Source: Desulfonispora thiosulfatigenes DSM 11270
Lineage (GTDB): Bacteria > Bacillota > Peptococcia > Peptococcales > Desulfonisporaceae
Assembly (NCBI RefSeq): GCF_900176035.1
Contig: NZ_FWWT01000006.1
Span: forward strand, 21,965-85,964
Direction: 5' to 3'
DNA: 64,000 nt
In this document: piece after piece, positions 7,780-16,745 of the stretch
Position numbering within the stretch: the stretch's first letter is position 1
Layout: each line of letters starts with the position of its first letter
Program-made: the position numbers and the translations under genes
Notes under the pieces: generated by a model
What the model saw: only the letters and a program-made list of their open reading frames with translations
Database searches by the model: none
What the model was told of the DNA's origin: nothing

Positions 7780-8531
7780 TTCCTTCTCCCTTTCAAATAT
7801 GGTTTTAATAATAATCGCTCAATGAGGCTTACTCCTTGATAGAGAAACATCCCCATAATTGTAAGTAGTATTAGAATGGAAAACATAAGAGGAGTATCCA
7901 TCATACTTTGAGAAGCTATAATCATTGCGCCTAGCCCTACATTTCCCCCTATAAACTCACCAATAACGGCTCCAACTACCGCTAATACAACTGCCACCCT
8001 AAGCCCTGACATAATTGCAGGCAATCCAGCAGGTATCTTTAAACGAATAAGAGTTTGTAGCCGTGTGGCTCCCAAGATGTAAAACAAATCTTTCTTATTC
8101 GAATCAGTATACTGGATTGCAGTTACTGTATTTTCTAAAAGCGGAAAGAAACATATTAAAGCAGTGATAACTACCTTAGAAGTCATTCCAAAACCAAACC
8201 ATACAATAAATAGTGGAGCTAAGGCTAATTTAGGCACTGCTTGGCTCGCAATAACATAAGGATATAAAAGCCTTCTTAAAAAATCAATTTCTCCCATTAA
8301 TACCCCAAAAACAAACCCCGTAGTACAACCAATCAATAATCCTAATATTACTTCAATACTTGTATGTAGAAAATGAGACATAAAATAGCCACTTTTTAAA
8401 CCATCCCATAAAACTGAAAGTATAACTGTTGGAGTCGGAAGAACAAGATCCGACATAGGTCTGGCTATAATTTCCCAGCTAATTAATAAAATTACAAAAA
8501 GTAAAAAAGAATAGTATTCAACCTTTTTCAT
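7776..8531 (-). CDS. ABC transporter permease, ThiX/TauC/SsuC type
   Basis: A 251-residue permease of the BPD-transporter inner-membrane family. About six hydrophobic helices can be traced, with the EAA loop in the expected place (GATRLQTLIRLKIPAGLPAIMSGLRV). The start at 8531 (MKKVEYYS) was chosen because GGTGGAGGTTGAAA precedes it and it abuts the TGA of the ATPase gene at 8534. It ends with a 4-bp overlap onto the binding-protein start. Its order between ATPase and binding protein is that of thiZ-thiX-thiY or tauB-tauC-tauA systems. The riboswitch upstream favours thiamine-precursor uptake. Confidence 0.88.
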   Translation of the reverse strand: MKKVEYYSFLLFVILLISWEIIARPMSDLVLPTPTVILSVLWDGLKSGYFMSHFLHTSIEVILGLLIGCTTGFVFGVLMGEIDFLRRLLYPYVIASQAVPKLALAPLFIVWFGFGMTSKVVITALICFFPLLENTVTAIQYTDSNKKDLFYILGATRLQTLIRLKIPAGLPAIMSGLRVAVVLAVVGAVIGEFIGGNVGLGAMIIASQSMMDTPLMFSILILLTIMGMFLYQGVSLIERLLLKPYLKGRRK

Positions 8532-8533
8532 TT

Positions 8534-9274
8534 TCAACCTCCACCTAGGGACTTGCGAATATCCAAGCATAAATCATTGAAATACGGCTCATATCTCATC
8601 TGAAAACTGCGTTCTTTTGGAAGATTCACTCTTAGGCTACGGATAATCTCACCTTCTGATATTATTGCTATATGGTCAGATAAGTAAACAGCTTCAGTAA
8701 TATCATGAGTGATAAAAAGTACAGTCGTTTTCTCCATTTTACAAAGCTTTAATAAATCATCCTGTATTTCTTCTCTTGTAATTGCATCTAGGGCAGCAAA
8801 GGGCTCATCTAAAAATAACATGATAGGTTTTTGAATGAGAGCCCTTGCAATGGCTACTCTACTTTGCTGTCCACCAGATAACTCTGTGGGATATTTATCC
8901 TTATGGGAAATAATACCTACTAACTGGAGCAGCTCCTCTGCATAGTTTAATTCTTCCTTGCTTGGCTTTCTTTGAAGTGAAATTGGCAACAGTACATTAT
9001 CAATAACGGTTTTCCATTCTAAAAGGGTCGGTGATTGAAAAACATAACCAATCTGAGATGAAGGCTTAAAAACTTCTTCCCTCTTAAGATATATTTTACC
9101 CTCGTCAGGTTTCAAAAGACCTGCTGCCAGCTTTAGTAAAGTAGTTTTTCCGCATCCGCTTTTACCCAATAGAGAGTGAAATTCCCCTTCATTAACTTGC
9201 CAGCTAACATCTTTAATTGCAAAATCAAACTCTTTGTAACAATAATGAATATTACTCAGTGTCAAAAAACTCAA
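8534..9274 (-). CDS. ABC transporter ATP-binding protein, ThiZ/TauB/SsuB type
   Basis: A 246-residue importer ATPase. Walker A is GKSGCGKT (37-44), the Q-loop is YVFQSPTLLEWKTV, the signature LSGGQQSR (132-139), Walker B IMLFLDEPFAALD, and the switch His sits in FITHDITEAVYLSD. These are the hallmarks of the nitrate/sulfonate/taurine/thiamine-precursor subfamily. The start is a TTG at 9274-9272 preceded by AGGAGGTAAGCCC. Eleven bases separate it from the LuxC-like gene upstream, and the permease start overlaps its end, so the transporter is clearly co-transcribed with the Lux-like enzymes. Confidence 0.9.
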   Translation of the reverse strand: MSFLTLSNIHYCYKEFDFAIKDVSWQVNEGEFHSLLGKSGCGKTTLLKLAAGLLKPDEGKIYLKREEVFKPSSQIGYVFQSPTLLEWKTVIDNVLLPISLQRKPSKEELNYAEELLQLVGIISHKDKYPTELSGGQQSRVAIARALIQKPIMLFLDEPFAALDAITREEIQDDLLKLCKMEKTTVLFITHDITEAVYLSDHIAIISEGEIIRSLRVNLPKERSFQMRYEPYFNDLCLDIRKSLGGG

Positions 9275-9285
9275 GGGCTTACCTC

Positions 9286-10737
9286 CTAATCAACGTATAG
9301 AGCAAATTTCTCAGAATAATCCTCTGCACTATGTTCGATGTCTACTATGTTGACTAAATCACTTAAATTAAACCGTCCATCATGATGCCAACCTGATTCA
9401 GGAGAAGTCATGTTTCCAAGCGCGGTTATACGAGTAACCCCTGCTTTAGCTAATAAGTCTGAAATGGAGAAAAGTTCTTCTGGCGTTGCTGCAATACCTA
9501 CTGTTTGTAAAAGAGAACGAAACGGTTCAATATATTCAATAATTTCATCAAGTTGATCTACAGCAATAATTTTAATAACTCTATTTAAACAACTAGGTAT
9601 TAGTTGACTACAATCTTCTTCATAGACAACAGTCCAGTCATTTGATGAATTACTAATTATTTCTTTCATTGGTTCGTGAAGAATGCTGAGCTCTTCTCTG
9701 TTTTGCCAAGCAGCATTAGCTGTCATCTCTTCTATGGATAATTCTCTTTTAGGATACCTTTCCTCAAAACATGCCAGTTCGTAAGCAACATATCTGGCAA
9801 ATTCCTTCGGAGAAACGCTTCCACCCTTTTCAACAAAGAAAAAATGAGGTGAATAGCATCCTTGTTGATCATATCGAATAATATCATTTGCCGCATCATG
9901 AGCAGCTTGAACGGCTTTTCGTGCATCTAAAGCCGCATTTGAGACCATCCCAAAACTAATTTTATGACCAAATGGGAGAAACCTAGTTGTAATAGGAATT
10001 TGTTCTCTAAGTGAAGCTAATGATTGATTACTCCCATAACCAACTACTAGGTCAGCCTTACTGAAAATCCTACTCTCACGAACTTTGTCTCCCCCTTTCC
10101 ACCAAACAATTGCGACACAATCAGCTAATCTAGGTTCTATTTCTACCAATGCTTGAACAAATAACCCCGCAAATAAAGGTTCATTACTTGAAACCTTACC
10201 GATATTTCCTGATTTCACCATAAGACTAGATATAAGACTCCATATAGGAAGAGCCGGTACATTTCCCGCCCAGATATGAACTACAAGATCTTGTCCTACT
10301 GCCTTTGAAAAACCACCTTTTGGCCTAGGTTGAAAATCATCTAAAAGCATAGGATTTTCAAAATCTTCCGTCAAGAATCGATAGAGCTGCGGTTTGCGAA
10401 AGGTTTTTAAATATGACGTAAGACCTAAACGAATAATTTCCTCATTATACCCAGTAATAATAGGCAGCAGTTTTTCTGCCTTCTGCCTATAATATGAACT
10501 TTTATCGAGAAACTTTGCTATAGTTTGATCTAAAATGTTGATAATTTGGTTTACAGTAAATGATTTAAGTACAGTTCTGCTATTCTTTTTAATCATCTCT
10601 GCCACGGCAGAAAGCTGCTCCTCTGAAAGTATAGGTATTTCTATTTCCAATATTTCCCTTTCCCTTTTAAAAGTCAAAGTCTGCCATTCCAGCTTTTCTT
10701 GGAAGCTAAGGGGTAAATAGCCGGCCTTTTCTATCAT
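9286..10737 (-). CDS. LuxC-like acyl-CoA/acyl-protein reductase
   Basis: A 483-residue member of the LuxC (fatty acid reductase) family, related to aldehyde dehydrogenases. The nucleotide-binding region includes VVHIWAGNVPALP (152-164) and a glycine-rich stretch VVGYGSNQSL; the catalytic Cys294 is in RYDQQGCYSPH, the characteristic LuxC active-site context. LuxC takes an acyl group from LuxE onto this cysteine and reduces it to an aldehyde with NADPH. The ATG overlaps the LuxE-like stop by 4 bp (ATGA), showing tight coupling. No luciferase genes (luxA/luxB) are present, so bioluminescence is excluded. The riboswitch suggests a thiamine-related carboxylate substrate. Confidence 0.88.
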   Translation of the reverse strand: MIEKAGYLPLSFQEKLEWQTLTFKREREILEIEIPILSEEQLSAVAEMIKKNSRTVLKSFTVNQIINILDQTIAKFLDKSSYYRQKAEKLLPIITGYNEEIIRLGLTSYLKTFRKPQLYRFLTEDFENPMLLDDFQPRPKGGFSKAVGQDLVVHIWAGNVPALPIWSLISSLMVKSGNIGKVSSNEPLFAGLFVQALVEIEPRLADCVAIVWWKGGDKVRESRIFSKADLVVGYGSNQSLASLREQIPITTRFLPFGHKISFGMVSNAALDARKAVQAAHDAANDIIRYDQQGCYSPHFFFVEKGGSVSPKEFARYVAYELACFEERYPKRELSIEEMTANAAWQNREELSILHEPMKEIISNSSNDWTVVYEEDCSQLIPSCLNRVIKIIAVDQLDEIIEYIEPFRSLLQTVGIAATPEELFSISDLLAKAGVTRITALGNMTSPESGWHHDGRFNLSDLVNIVDIEHSAEDYSEKFALYVD

Positions 10738-11819
10738 AGAGATACTCCTTTCTTTGCCTGAATAAATTCCTCAACTGCAATAGAGCAACCTTTGGCTTCT
10801 GCACCTTCTGACCTGCCCAACAGAAGAAAACCATTTTCTACTTCTACCCCTATATCTTCAGTAAGAATGGTGGTCACCGAGTTAAAATTAGCTAAATCAC
10901 AATGAACAAGTAAACCTTTTTCCCCTTTAGGTACATCTTGTCCTGTTATAGGGTTAATGACCCTAGTTTTTATCCAATGAGGTCCAGACTTTATTGAAGG
11001 AATTACCATGTTTCCATTATCATAAAACTGGGTACTCAGCTCCGTCATACCATACATGTTGATACAATTTTTCCTATCAACTCCAAAGCAACTCGAAAGA
11101 CGGTTATAAAAGTTATCCAAATTCATCTCTCTTGATTGATTTTTAAATCCTCCTGTATCGAGAATTCTACTCTCTTTAGGCAGATTAAATACTTTTCCCA
11201 TCTTTTCTAATTCATCTAATATATGTACGAAACTATAGCTTGCACCTAATAACGCACAAGGCTCTCCTGACTTTTCAAAATGTTCTAATTTTTCTATAAG
11301 ATATTCTATCTTTAAACCATTATCATCAATAAAATAGGAACTATGCTCTGTTCCAAATTCCTGTAGAGCAAAAGCCAGATAATGAGCTAGAGATGAATTT
11401 GGCATCTCTTCTTCTGTCGGAAAAAGAATTCCCATGTGAATTTTTTCATTTTTTCCCATAAAGCGTTCTCTAAAATTATATTTCATGGACAAATCATATA
11501 AATACAAGTTAGGATGATAATGTTTTCCACGAATCCCTTGCGTTGTGCCACTAGTCATAAAAATCCTTTCAGCTTTATCAGGATTGATACAACTTAAGGA
11601 AAAATCTTTAAAAGCATCAACTGGCACCGGAGGAATCTGTCTCCATGTTTTCACTGTTCTTGGGGTAATTCCCTTTAGACGACAATATTTTTGATAAGGT
11701 AGATTATGCTTATAATGATAAGCATATAGATACAAAGCAAGCTCATTAAATTGCTCATCTGAAGCATGTCCTTGAACAATAAATTTACTGACATAATTAA
11801 TTACTTCTTGTTCACTCAT
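10734..11819 (-). CDS. LuxE-like acyl-protein synthetase
   Basis: A 361-residue LuxE-family ATP-dependent carboxylate-activating enzyme. The adenylation P-loop MTSGTTQG is at 88-95, YGMTEL at 256-261, and a conserved C-terminal Cys345 (EAKGCSIAVEEF) matches the cysteine that carries the acyl group in LuxE before transfer to LuxC. All parts of a carboxylate reductase are therefore present in this gene pair. The start was set at the ATG 11819 because AGGGGGGAAATATAT precedes it. A longer frame to 11915 runs back through the attenuator hairpin into the riboswitch and cannot be the real N-terminus. It is the first gene of the TPP-controlled operon. Confidence 0.88.
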   Translation of the reverse strand: MSEQEVINYVSKFIVQGHASDEQFNELALYLYAYHYKHNLPYQKYCRLKGITPRTVKTWRQIPPVPVDAFKDFSLSCINPDKAERIFMTSGTTQGIRGKHYHPNLYLYDLSMKYNFRERFMGKNEKIHMGILFPTEEEMPNSSLAHYLAFALQEFGTEHSSYFIDDNGLKIEYLIEKLEHFEKSGEPCALLGASYSFVHILDELEKMGKVFNLPKESRILDTGGFKNQSREMNLDNFYNRLSSCFGVDRKNCINMYGMTELSTQFYDNGNMVIPSIKSGPHWIKTRVINPITGQDVPKGEKGLLVHCDLANFNSVTTILTEDIGVEVENGFLLLGRSEGAEAKGCSIAVEEFIQAKKGVSL

Positions 11820-11833
11820 ATATATATTTCCCC

Positions 11834-11868
11834 CTAAAAAAAATAAACACTTTGCGTAAGCAAAGTGT
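11834..11868 (-). terminator. Attenuator terminator between TPP aptamer and first gene
   Basis: ACACTTTGC-TTAC-GCAAAGTGT hairpin followed on the minus strand by an A/T run with eight consecutive T, placed between aptamer and ribosome-binding site. This is the expression platform expected for transcriptional control by a TPP riboswitch: TPP binding should favour this terminator. Confidence 0.88.
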
Positions 11869-11881
11869 AATAATTTAATCA

Positions 11882-11961
11882 CATTCCCTACGCTGGCATT
11901 ACCCAACAGGTTCAATCGGTCTACGAAAACATCATACTCTCAGCCTTTTCAAGCTCCCGAT
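11882..11961 (-). promoter_or_regulatory. TPP (thiamine pyrophosphate) riboswitch aptamer
   Basis: On the minus strand the element reads CGGGAGC, then GGCTGAGAG (conserved P2/J2-3 core), then GAACCTG, GGGTAATGCCAGCG and TAGGGA at the 3' side. These are the invariant THI-box segments in the right order and spacing, with a short variable P3 arm between. The 5' GGGAGC and 3' core can close P1. It lies ~65 bases before the LuxE-like ATG and is followed by an intrinsic terminator. TPP is expected to switch the operon off. The recognition is direct from sequence. Confidence 0.95.
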
Positions 11962-11990
11962 ATAAAATATATTGATTTTTCTTTTAATTA

Positions 11991-12019
11991 AGTATACTTC
12001 TTCTAATAAGTAATATCAA
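11991..12019 (-). promoter_or_regulatory. Sigma-A-type promoter of the riboswitch operon
   Basis: On the minus strand TTGATA (12019-12014), a 17-base spacer and TATACT (11996-11991). Both hexamers are close to consensus with ideal spacing, and transcription would start just upstream of the aptamer. Confidence 0.7.
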
Positions 12020-12095
12020 CCTAATTTGCCATAGGCTTATCCATAATACCAAAACAAAGTATATTCTATTTTTATTTTTCCGTTTATAGAACAGC

Positions 12096-12779
12096 TTAAA
12101 GGCCTACTTCTTTCGCAAAATAAACTTTATTAAAATTGCCTACTTTTTTAATATTATACGCACAATATCCTGAGTTAAATAGTTCTTTTTGTTTTTCATA
12201 GTCAGTATTTAAAACAATAATTGTCTCTTCTTTCTTTAAAGAAAGGGGATTTTGTAAATCTTGATATAATATATATCTTAGTTTATTTCCATATTTTTTA
12301 GATATTTTTTTAGCTACCATATTAAGTCCAGTCAAAAACACATTTAAGCTTGGATAATTGAAAGGGGAAACTGTAGCCATGGTATAATGCCACTGGTCTC
12401 TTTCCATAACTATTTCTTGTAATTTATTAGCCATTTGTTTCTGCAAATTATTACCTCTAAAATCTGGATGGACAGCTGCTACCTCATAATGAATTACCTT
12501 TTTTAATTCTTTTTTGTCTAAATTAAGATCTAGACCTAAGTTATCTTCTTTGTCTCCCGGAACCATAGTAGCAAAATAACCGCATAAATTTCCCTCAAAA
12601 AATGTTCCTACCATAATCCCTTGACCTGTTAAAATTTCTAAAAATTCTCCTTCTGATGTAAAGGCATAAATATCAGGATTATTTAAACTATTTATAATTT
12701 CATTTTGGAGAAACATGACTTCTTGTAAATTAGATTCATTTAATAAATCAATTTTAAAGATATTTTCAATATTCTTCAC
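12096..12779 (-). CDS. GNAT-family N-acetyltransferase
   Basis: A 227-residue GNAT-fold protein. The acetyl-CoA-binding motif A is VAAVHPDFRGNNLQKQM (about residues 98-115), after a beta strand (GNLCGYFATMVPG) and a charged Leu/Asp/Lys loop. Such enzymes transfer acetyl from acetyl-CoA to an amine; the acceptor cannot be predicted. The C-terminal third (YEKQKELFNSGYCAYNIKK) is not standard GNAT. The likely start is GTG at 12779, with a GAGG site about 11 bases upstream. It lies 33 bases after the dynamin gene on the same strand and may be read through from it. Confidence 0.78.
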   Translation of the reverse strand: MKNIENIFKIDLLNESNLQEVMFLQNEIINSLNNPDIYAFTSEGEFLEILTGQGIMVGTFFEGNLCGYFATMVPGDKEDNLGLDLNLDKKELKKVIHYEVAAVHPDFRGNNLQKQMANKLQEIVMERDQWHYTMATVSPFNYPSLNVFLTGLNMVAKKISKKYGNKLRYILYQDLQNPLSLKKEETIIVLNTDYEKQKELFNSGYCAYNIKKVGNFNKVYFAKEVGL

Positions 12780-12812
12780 CTATGTTTAACCTCTATCCTT
12801 TAAAAAAATTTT

Positions 12813-13745
12813 CTAGATAAATTCTGTTAAGCTTTCCTTGATTTCATTTAGCTGTTTTGCTGATACTCCACCATCTAAAGCTGACAGTAAACTTAAATAG
12901 AAGTCTTCTACCTGCTCTTTTATTTGCTTAATGAGCTTTTCAAATTCATCTTCCAGGACACTTTCATATAATGTTTGAATCCTTTTTTGTTCATTTTGTA
13001 AATATTCATCTGCCTCAACTGTGAGCACGCGACTAATTTCTTCGCTCATTAATTTGTTTTCACCTTTTTCAAAAAATGCTTTGGGATTTTTAAAATAATC
13101 CATAGCCTTTGCAAATAATCCAGATGATATATCTTTAAAAGCCACTTCAAAATCAATTTCTCTTTCATTTTTAAATTCAAAAGTAGAAAAAGATACATCT
13201 TGATTGACATCACGAATTTTTTCCCCCAGCATTATCTGATATTCTGCTGTTATTTTTTCTGCAAAGCGATCCAATCTTACCGTTGTTGCTCTCATTTCTT
13301 GGGCAAAATCAAACCCAATTTGCTCGAGTAGTTCATTAAGACAATTTCGCAAAACTTGCTTTAAATTATGACCATCATCGCGTAAGACCATCGGATTAAA
13401 TGATTCTTTAAATAAATCACTAAATCGCAAAAATACTCTTTGCTTTATGTAATAAATTAACTCTTCTGTTTCTTGATCTATTTGATTTTTTAATTTTTTT
13501 GCTGTTTGCTGTGTAATAATTTCGGTTATATTTATTTTTTCAGCTTTAATATTTTCTCTTTTCTTTTGTTTAACTACAGCATCTTCATTCGTACTCTCAA
13601 TTAGTTTTTCTACTAAACTATATACTCGTCTTAGTTCATTTTCAGATGCCCTTGCCGCCATATTTGCTAAATCATGTGTAATAAAATAATAAAAAGATTC
13701 CTCAAAAACTGGCATCCCCGAAATAGGAGGATCTACTTTTTCCTT
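12813..13745 (-). pseudogene. Dynamin-like protein, C-terminal stalk part after frameshift
   Basis: This is the C-terminal ~310 residues of the double-dynamin gene starting at 16495. The frame is open up to the A6 run at 13744-13749 and reads KEKVDPPISGMPVFEES, a direct continuation of the GTPase-2 part. The segment is rich in Glu/Lys and long helices (EELIYYIKQRVFLRFSDLF, ENKLMSEEISRVLTVEA), as expected for the dynamin stalk/bundle that drives oligomerisation. The ATG at 13715 has no Shine-Dalgarno, so independent expression is doubtful. Adding one A fuses the parts into about 1,227 residues, close to Bacillus DynA (1,193). It could be a true mutation or a homopolymer error. Confidence 0.82.
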
Positions 13746-16495
13746 TTTTCTTTTAGTGCATGTAAGCTTGATAATGAATATAAATTAGGTTTTCTAACAC
13801 CATATTTTATTAAATGCTCGTGAACATATTCGATTACTTCTTCTTTTTCTTCCTCATTATTTGCTAAATCAATAGCATTTATTATGAAAAACATCTTATC
13901 TAACTGAAATGAATCCTTTACACGGCCTAGTTGAATCAAGAATTCTCGATCAGGTTTTGAAAACGCATGATTATAATACGTCACAAATAATATAGCGTCT
14001 GAATTTTTGATATAATCAAAAGCTACGCTGGTGTGACGAGCATTAATAGAATCTGCTCCTGGTGTATCAACGAGTGTAATACCCCTCTGTGTTAGCGAAC
14101 AATCATAATAAAGATCAATCCATTCCACAAAACAAGACTTTTCTTCCTTAGCAACGTAATCACCAAACTCATCCATTGTTGTTTCTATTACACTTCCAAA
14201 CTGTCCTTTAAACGTTTTAAACCCACGTTTAAAGGCTTGTAAAAAGGTAAAATTAGCTTTTTCAGATGCTCCTTGTTGACCAGATTTACTATCAATGTTT
14301 TCTACAATTTCTAATGCATTATTTAAGCTTTCTGCATGAAATTCAAATAATTTTAACGCATGATTTATATCCTCCAGCATTGCCACTTCTTCTTTTACTT
14401 TAATAATAACAGTACCATGCTGATATTTATTATTTACTGGTTTAATTTTATTAATAGCTGCTGTCATCGGATTTGGCGATACAGGTAAAACCCTCTCACC
14501 AATTAATGCATTTGCAAAGGAGGATTTACCTGCACTAAAAGCCCCAAACAATGCAACCGTAAAGCCCTTATTTTCTAATCTATTCCCTTTTTCCTCTAAC
14601 TCACTTGCCAGCTTTTTAAAACCAGGTAAATCTTTTATTATTTGGGCCGTTTTGTTTAATTTTTCTGATGTCTGCTTCATCCTGTCAGATGATTCATCTA
14701 GGGCTAATTTATTTGGGGTGCTTACAACTTTGCTAGTTAACTCTTTATTCTTTGAATTTTTTAATGGCAGGTTACTTTTTTCCAGAATCTTTTGCACTAT
14801 CATAGTTTTTCCATCGACTACTTCATATTCTTCTTCCACTATATTAAATAAATGACATCTCTCATCCTCCAGAGCCTCTGCATTACTAATTAACATTTCG
14901 ATCTTTTTTCTATGAGCTTGCTCAGTTGACTCCTGCTTTTTTACCTGTTCAAAGGCAGTAATATACTGCTTAAATCCAGCTAACTTTTCAGATATCCTAG
15001 CTTCAACAGCCTCATTTTTCTCTTGTAAAGAGGTCAATATTTCATCTTTTAGCTCTTCTAAACTATTTTTCGCAAAGCTTTTAATCTCACTTACTACATC
15101 AGTTGTATAATTCATAACAGTGGTATTTGATAAAACGGCTCCTCCTTTTACCAATGAGGTTAATAATTGGCTTGAAAAATTTACATGGAAATCTTGAATC
15201 TTAGCTAATAATTCTTTATTTTCAATCCGCTTATCTTTTAAAAAGTTTACGAGAAAGTTCCGCAGATGCCACTCTACTTGTGATTTAGTTTTAATAAGGG
15301 TATCTTGATAAAAAATATCCAACCTTTTTTGCCGCTCTTCCTCTGTTTTTTGTTTTCTAAATAAAAATCCAGCCTTAAATCCTGGTTGGCACGACTCAAG
15401 ATAAGACTGGGCTAATTCTCTAGTTTGAAATGACATTAAATAGGCACTATCTAAGAGTCTTTTCACTTCAGAATTAAATTCCTGTTCTGCCTTTTCTACA
15501 GCACCAATTAAATCGTTTTTTTCCTGCCATAAGCCATTATAACTATTTTCTAAATCTTCATACTCCTTGGACGACAATTTATTTAAAATATCCCTAAAAG
15601 GCTTCAGCATTAGCTCATTCTTTTTATTTATTAAATCAAAATGGTCTTTAAGCAATTTTTGCAGAGAATGAAAGATAGACTTAACGAGTAAAGTATCTTT
15701 TTCTTCTAGCCGTTCTGCTAAAAAATCCTGCAACCTCTGAAATTGATTATGTTCATGCTTCTCTTCTTTTAAAGAAGTATAAAAAATATCCGCAGGATTT
15801 ACGCCCCATGAGGCAAAAGATTCAGCTACGCTTATTTTAAAGTCAGTAAAAGAAAGTTCCTTATCAGAATGCTTGTCTACTTGATTAATGACAAGATAAA
15901 CTTCTTTACCAGCCTCAGTTAACTCTTTGATAAACATAAAGTTTACCTCTGATTGCACATGATTATAATCCATCACATAAAAAACTAAATCAGCAAGATA
16001 AAGCGCAGACTCTGTGGCAATACGATGCGCATCATCTACTGAATCTATACCAGGAGTATCCATAATCACAGTTTTGCTTGGCAAATTTATATCTGTATAA
16101 CTTATTTCAATTTCTTTGATTAGATCTCCATCTTTACAATAATTTTTTACCATTTTATAATCATAGGGAGCACGATATAAGCGTGGTTTTTCATTTTTAA
16201 AAAAGACCTTTGCGTATTCATCTCCCTCTTTTACCTTGACCAGATTTGCACTAGTTGGTATGGGGCTAGACGGCAAGATATTTTCTCCCACTAAACGATT
16301 AATCATACTGGATTTTCCGGCTGAAAAATGACCACAAAAAGCAATCGCAAATTCTTCTTTCACTAGCTTACCGGCTAATTGTTTAACCTTTTGCGCATTA
16401 TCTTGATCACCCTGTGCTAATAGATATTCATAGAAAGCTAAGATTTTTCCCTTTAGTATCTTAATTTTTGCTTGCTGATTTATATTTTGAGTCAT
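13733..16495 (-). CDS. Bacterial dynamin-like GTPase (DynA/YpbR-type double dynamin), N-terminal part
   Basis: A 920-residue reading frame with two dynamin GTPase domains. The first has G1 GHFSAGKSS (55-63) and G3 DTPG (146-149) and G4-like NQVD (204-207); the second has G1 GAFSAGKSS (651-659), G3 DTPG (810-813) and NAID. Long helical stretches lie between them (about 270-640). This tandem arrangement is that of Bacillus DynA, a cytosolic, membrane-binding protein that tethers and fuses membranes and protects against membrane damage and phage. The frame ends just after GTPase 2 at a TAG; the second stalk continues at 13745-12813 in another frame. Fragments of a second decayed copy are at 22350-22478. 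Confidence 0.9.
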   Translation of the reverse strand: MTQNINQQAKIKILKGKILAFYEYLLAQGDQDNAQKVKQLAGKLVKEEFAIAFCGHFSAGKSSMINRLVGENILPSSPIPTSANLVKVKEGDEYAKVFFKNEKPRLYRAPYDYKMVKNYCKDGDLIKEIEISYTDINLPSKTVIMDTPGIDSVDDAHRIATESALYLADLVFYVMDYNHVQSEVNFMFIKELTEAGKEVYLVINQVDKHSDKELSFTDFKISVAESFASWGVNPADIFYTSLKEEKHEHNQFQRLQDFLAERLEEKDTLLVKSIFHSLQKLLKDHFDLINKKNELMLKPFRDILNKLSSKEYEDLENSYNGLWQEKNDLIGAVEKAEQEFNSEVKRLLDSAYLMSFQTRELAQSYLESCQPGFKAGFLFRKQKTEEERQKRLDIFYQDTLIKTKSQVEWHLRNFLVNFLKDKRIENKELLAKIQDFHVNFSSQLLTSLVKGGAVLSNTTVMNYTTDVVSEIKSFAKNSLEELKDEILTSLQEKNEAVEARISEKLAGFKQYITAFEQVKKQESTEQAHRKKIEMLISNAEALEDERCHLFNIVEEEYEVVDGKTMIVQKILEKSNLPLKNSKNKELTSKVVSTPNKLALDESSDRMKQTSEKLNKTAQIIKDLPGFKKLASELEEKGNRLENKGFTVALFGAFSAGKSSFANALIGERVLPVSPNPMTAAINKIKPVNNKYQHGTVIIKVKEEVAMLEDINHALKLFEFHAESLNNALEIVENIDSKSGQQGASEKANFTFLQAFKRGFKTFKGQFGSVIETTMDEFGDYVAKEEKSCFVEWIDLYYDCSLTQRGITLVDTPGADSINARHTSVAFDYIKNSDAILFVTYYNHAFSKPDREFLIQLGRVKDSFQLDKMFFIINAIDLANNEEEKEEVIEYVHEHLIKYGVRKPNLYSLSSLHALKEKRKK

Positions 16496-16745
16496 ACATA
16501 AATTCTCCTTACATCAAACTTTATATTAATCTATAATAGTGATAACTTAGCCATCTTTAATAGCCTATTATCTCGTATTCTAAATATTCTTCACAATTTA
16601 GATTACTCCTTTACTTTGCTTCATAATTTCTCATATTTACTGTATTTTCGACCTATATATATATTTTATCTCAAATTTAGTTTAATATTATTAATGGCTT
16701 GATTTTAAAAAGTAAGGTTAAAATCGTTAAAGGAGGTGTTTTTCT

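Noticed and set aside
9286..11819. Bioluminescence (lux) operon
   Set aside because: Only luxC/luxE-like genes are present; no luxA, luxB or luxD. The riboswitch and transporter point elsewhere.
10734..11915. LuxE-like gene starting at 11915
   Set aside because: The first 32 codons would be inside the TPP riboswitch and attenuator hairpin. The ATG at 11819 has the ribosome-binding site.
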